Assembly: GCA_905215555.1 (NCBI GenBank)
Contig: CAJMQU010000013.1
Coordinates: 1 to 64,000 of the forward strand
Direction: 5' to 3'
From: an uncultured bacterium
GTDB taxonomy: Bacteria; Bacteroidota; Bacteroidia; Bacteroidales; Bacteroidaceae
DNA: 64,000 nucleotides
A model generated the notes under the pieces. That model saw only the letters and a program-made list of their open reading frames with translations. It was not told the DNA's origin and did no database searches. Of the stretch, positions 62,429 through 64,000 are shown piece after piece (positions within the stretch are counted from its first letter, which is position 1; every line of letters starts with the position of its first letter). The translations under genes and the position numbers were made by a program.

Positions 62429-63544
62429 ATGAAGAAGCCTTTTCTTCTTATATTTTTCTTCCAGATAACTGTCATGCAGGTCGTTGGACAGCAACACTTT
62501 GACAAGACTGCCATAAAATCCATCATGAAGCGAGTGGCGGATTGGCAGATAGCCAACCCTAATAAAGGGGCAGAACATGACGATTTGGATTGGACACATG
62601 CAGCCTTGTATATGGGAATGCTGGATTGGGCGGAACTGGCGGAGAAAGAAGATGGTGATGATTCATATTACCAATGGTTGCTCCGTATAGGACGACGTAA
62701 TCATTTTCAAGTGGGAAAGTGGATGTATCATGCTGATTTTATTGCCGTAGGACAGCCTTTTATCGACCTTTACAATAAATATGGCAATAAAAAGATGATT
62801 GCACCTGTCATGGCAAGGGCTAACTGGATAATAGAAAATCCGGCAGAAACGACCCTGGAATTGGATTACGGCAAATTGGAAACCTTGGATCGTTGGTCTT
62901 GGTGTGATGCATTATTTATGGCTCCCCCTGTATATGCCAAACTTTATGCACTAACCAAAGACAAAAAGTATTTGGATTTCCTAAACAAAGAGTACAAAGC
63001 CACTTACGATTACCTGTATGATAAGGAAGAGCATCTATTTTACCGCGACCGCCGTTATTTTGCGAAGCGGGAGGCTAACGGTAAGAAAGTGTTTTGGGGA
63101 CGAGGCAACGGTTGGGTATTGGGAGGATTAGCTGAAATATTGCAGGTGCTTCCCCAGACTGAACCCTCGCGTGCCTTTTATCAGGATTTGTTTGTGACCT
63201 TGGCTACCCGTGTAGCTGGTTTGCAAAGTCCGGATGGATATTGGCATGCCAGTTTGCTTGATCCGGTATCTTATCCATCACCAGAAACAAGTGCAACTGG
63301 TTTTATCATTTATGCGTTTGCTTATGGTGTGAATGAAGGCTTGCTTGATAAAAAAACTTTTATTCCGGTGATAGAGAAAGGATGGCAAGCGTTGGTGGAT
63401 GCGGTGGAACCGACAGGTAAACTGGGGTATGTACAGCCTATCGGTGCCGATCCGCGTAAAGTGACGCGAGATATGACTGAGGTCTATGGGGTCGGAGCGT
63501 TTTTGCTGTCCGGATGTCAGATTTATAAGATGGCAGGCAAATAA
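62429..63544 (+). CDS. GH105/GH88-type unsaturated uronyl hydrolase
   Basis: 371 residues. Signal peptide 1-21 (QITVMQVVGQQ). The (alpha/alpha)6 fold shows at WTHAALYMGMLDWAE (near residue 50), RWSWCDALFMAPPVYAKLYALT (near 155, with the catalytic Asp of the family), KKVFWGRGNGWVLGGLAEIL (near 220) and SPDGYWHASLLDP. This group, like YteR, removes 4,5-unsaturated uronic acid left by polysaccharide lyases. It implies that a lyase product with uronate reaches the periplasm, although no lyase gene is in the visible part of the PUL. Confidence 0.9.
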   Translation: MKKPFLLIFFFQITVMQVVGQQHFDKTAIKSIMKRVADWQIANPNKGAEHDDLDWTHAALYMGMLDWAELAEKEDGDDSYYQWLLRIGRRNHFQVGKWMYHADFIAVGQPFIDLYNKYGNKKMIAPVMARANWIIENPAETTLELDYGKLETLDRWSWCDALFMAPPVYAKLYALTKDKKYLDFLNKEYKATYDYLYDKEEHLFYRDRRYFAKREANGKKVFWGRGNGWVLGGLAEILQVLPQTEPSRAFYQDLFVTLATRVAGLQSPDGYWHASLLDPVSYPSPETSATGFIIYAFAYGVNEGLLDKKTFIPVIEKGWQALVDAVEPTGKLGYVQPIGADPRKVTRDMTEVYGVGAFLLSGCQIYKMAGK

Positions 63545-63595
63545 TTCTTCTATCAGTGATTGTTATGGGAAGTGAAATAAATCAATTATCTAGTC

Positions 63596-64000
63596 ATGAA
63601 AAATAAAATATTGTTTTTACTGATTGTTTGGTTGATGTCAGGCATATCCGGTAAGATGGATGCGCGCGAAGTGACATCATTCAATGACGGTTGGGAATTT
63701 AAGAAAGGTCCGTTCTCAAAAGATGCTATGCAAGCTGTGCAAAAATGGAATACGGATTGGCAGGAAGTAACCATTCCTCATACATGGAATGCAGACGATA
63801 TGCAGAAGAAGGTATCTGCTTTCTATGAAGGTGTAGCTTATTATCGTAAAAAGTACACTTTCCCAAAAAATATGGAAGGTAAACGTATTTTTCTGCGTTT
63901 TGAGGGTGTCGGTTCGTGTGCCGAAGTCTATATTAATGGCTACTTGGCAGGCACGCATAAGGGAGCATATTCAGCTTTTGTATGCGAGATTGGATCGCAA
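63596..64000 (+). CDS. GH2-family glycoside hydrolase (beta-galactosidase type), 3' end beyond window
   Basis: 135 residues visible from ATG 63596 to the window edge. A signal peptide covers about 1-23 (LMSGISGKMDA). It then has the N-terminal sugar-binding (jelly-roll) domain of GH2: FNDGWEFKKGPF, WQEVTIPHTWNADD near 55, FYEGVAYYRKKYTFP near 77, and IFLRFEGVGSCAEVYINGYLAGTHKGAYSAF near 97-127. The catalytic domain lies outside, so beta-galactosidase versus beta-glucuronidase or mannosidase cannot be told. It starts 51 bases after the GH105-like stop and continues the PUL. Confidence 0.88.
   Translation, partial: MKNKILFLLIVWLMSGISGKMDAREVTSFNDGWEFKKGPFSKDAMQAVQKWNTDWQEVTIPHTWNADDMQKKVSAFYEGVAYYRKKYTFPKNMEGKRIFLRFEGVGSCAEVYINGYLAGTHKGAYSAFVCEIGSQ

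Overview
The window is chromosomal DNA from a Bacteroides-type gut bacterium. The evidence is the repeated promoter element TAnnTTTG (the Bacteroides -7 box) before many genes, a SusC/SusD pair with a hybrid two-component regulator, a two-subunit methylmalonyl-CoA mutase, lipoproteins with acid-rich residues after the lipobox Cys, and a tRNA without an encoded CCA. I cannot name the species. No rRNA, CRISPR array or IS transposase was seen.

Layout. (1) 1 to about 8.2 kb is most of a mobilizable element with the NBU1 gene order: tyrosine integrase (cut by the left edge), an unknown protein, a small excisionase-like HTH protein, an ATPase, a primase-like protein, a probable oriT, and a MobV-type relaxase. 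A MATE efflux pump behind a possible attenuator is the cargo. (2) 8.3-17 kb is mostly envelope and housekeeping: GT2 glycosyltransferase, GtrA flippase-like protein, ArnT-like transferase, HD protein, LptD, uracil-DNA glycosylase, AsnA and tRNA-Arg(CCG). (3) 17.1-17.6 kb holds an odd pair: a short NusG-N-domain protein and a tiny membrane protein. (4) 18-31 kb is core metabolism and transport: HAD phosphatase/mutase, Pgi, GpsA, LysS, a second MATE pump, a cytidylate-kinase-like protein, a YidE/AspT-like transporter and MutA/MutB. (5) 31.5-42.8 kb has a large secreted double beta-helix protein, a structured non-coding stretch with six 22-bp tandem dyads, a small Cys-containing protein, topoisomerase III, a PorE-like OmpA lipoprotein, an M20 dipeptidase and chorismate synthase. 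(6) 43.4-49.7 kb has two lipoproteins sharing a C-terminal PCMD-type domain on opposite strands, an outer-membrane barrel, a cysteine-desulfidase-like enzyme and a Cys/His-tailed FKBP. (7) 50.2 kb to the right edge is a polysaccharide utilization locus (PUL): SusC, SusD, a surface glycan-binding lipoprotein, a hybrid two-component regulator, GH29 fucosidase, GH105-like unsaturated uronyl hydrolase and the start of a GH2 enzyme.

How the genes work together. The mobile element should excise and integrate with its integrase, HTH protein, ATPase and primase, and be nicked at the hairpins before the relaxase for helper-driven transfer. In the PUL, SusC/SusD and the lipoprotein would bind and import a fucose- and uronate-containing glycan, the periplasmic sensor would detect a breakdown product, and the GH29, GH105 and GH2 enzymes would remove fucose, unsaturated uronate and probably galactose-type residues. 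A terminator separates the binding/import genes from the regulator.

The least explained items are the 22-bp dyad array at 35.1 kb, the leader-peptide/terminator overlap before the mobile MATE gene, the repeat-rich gap between the element's ATPase and primase genes, the orphan NusG-like pair, and a sorting-tail-like domain on the 31.6-kb protein close to a PorE-like lipoprotein. All coordinates of motifs were read by eye.
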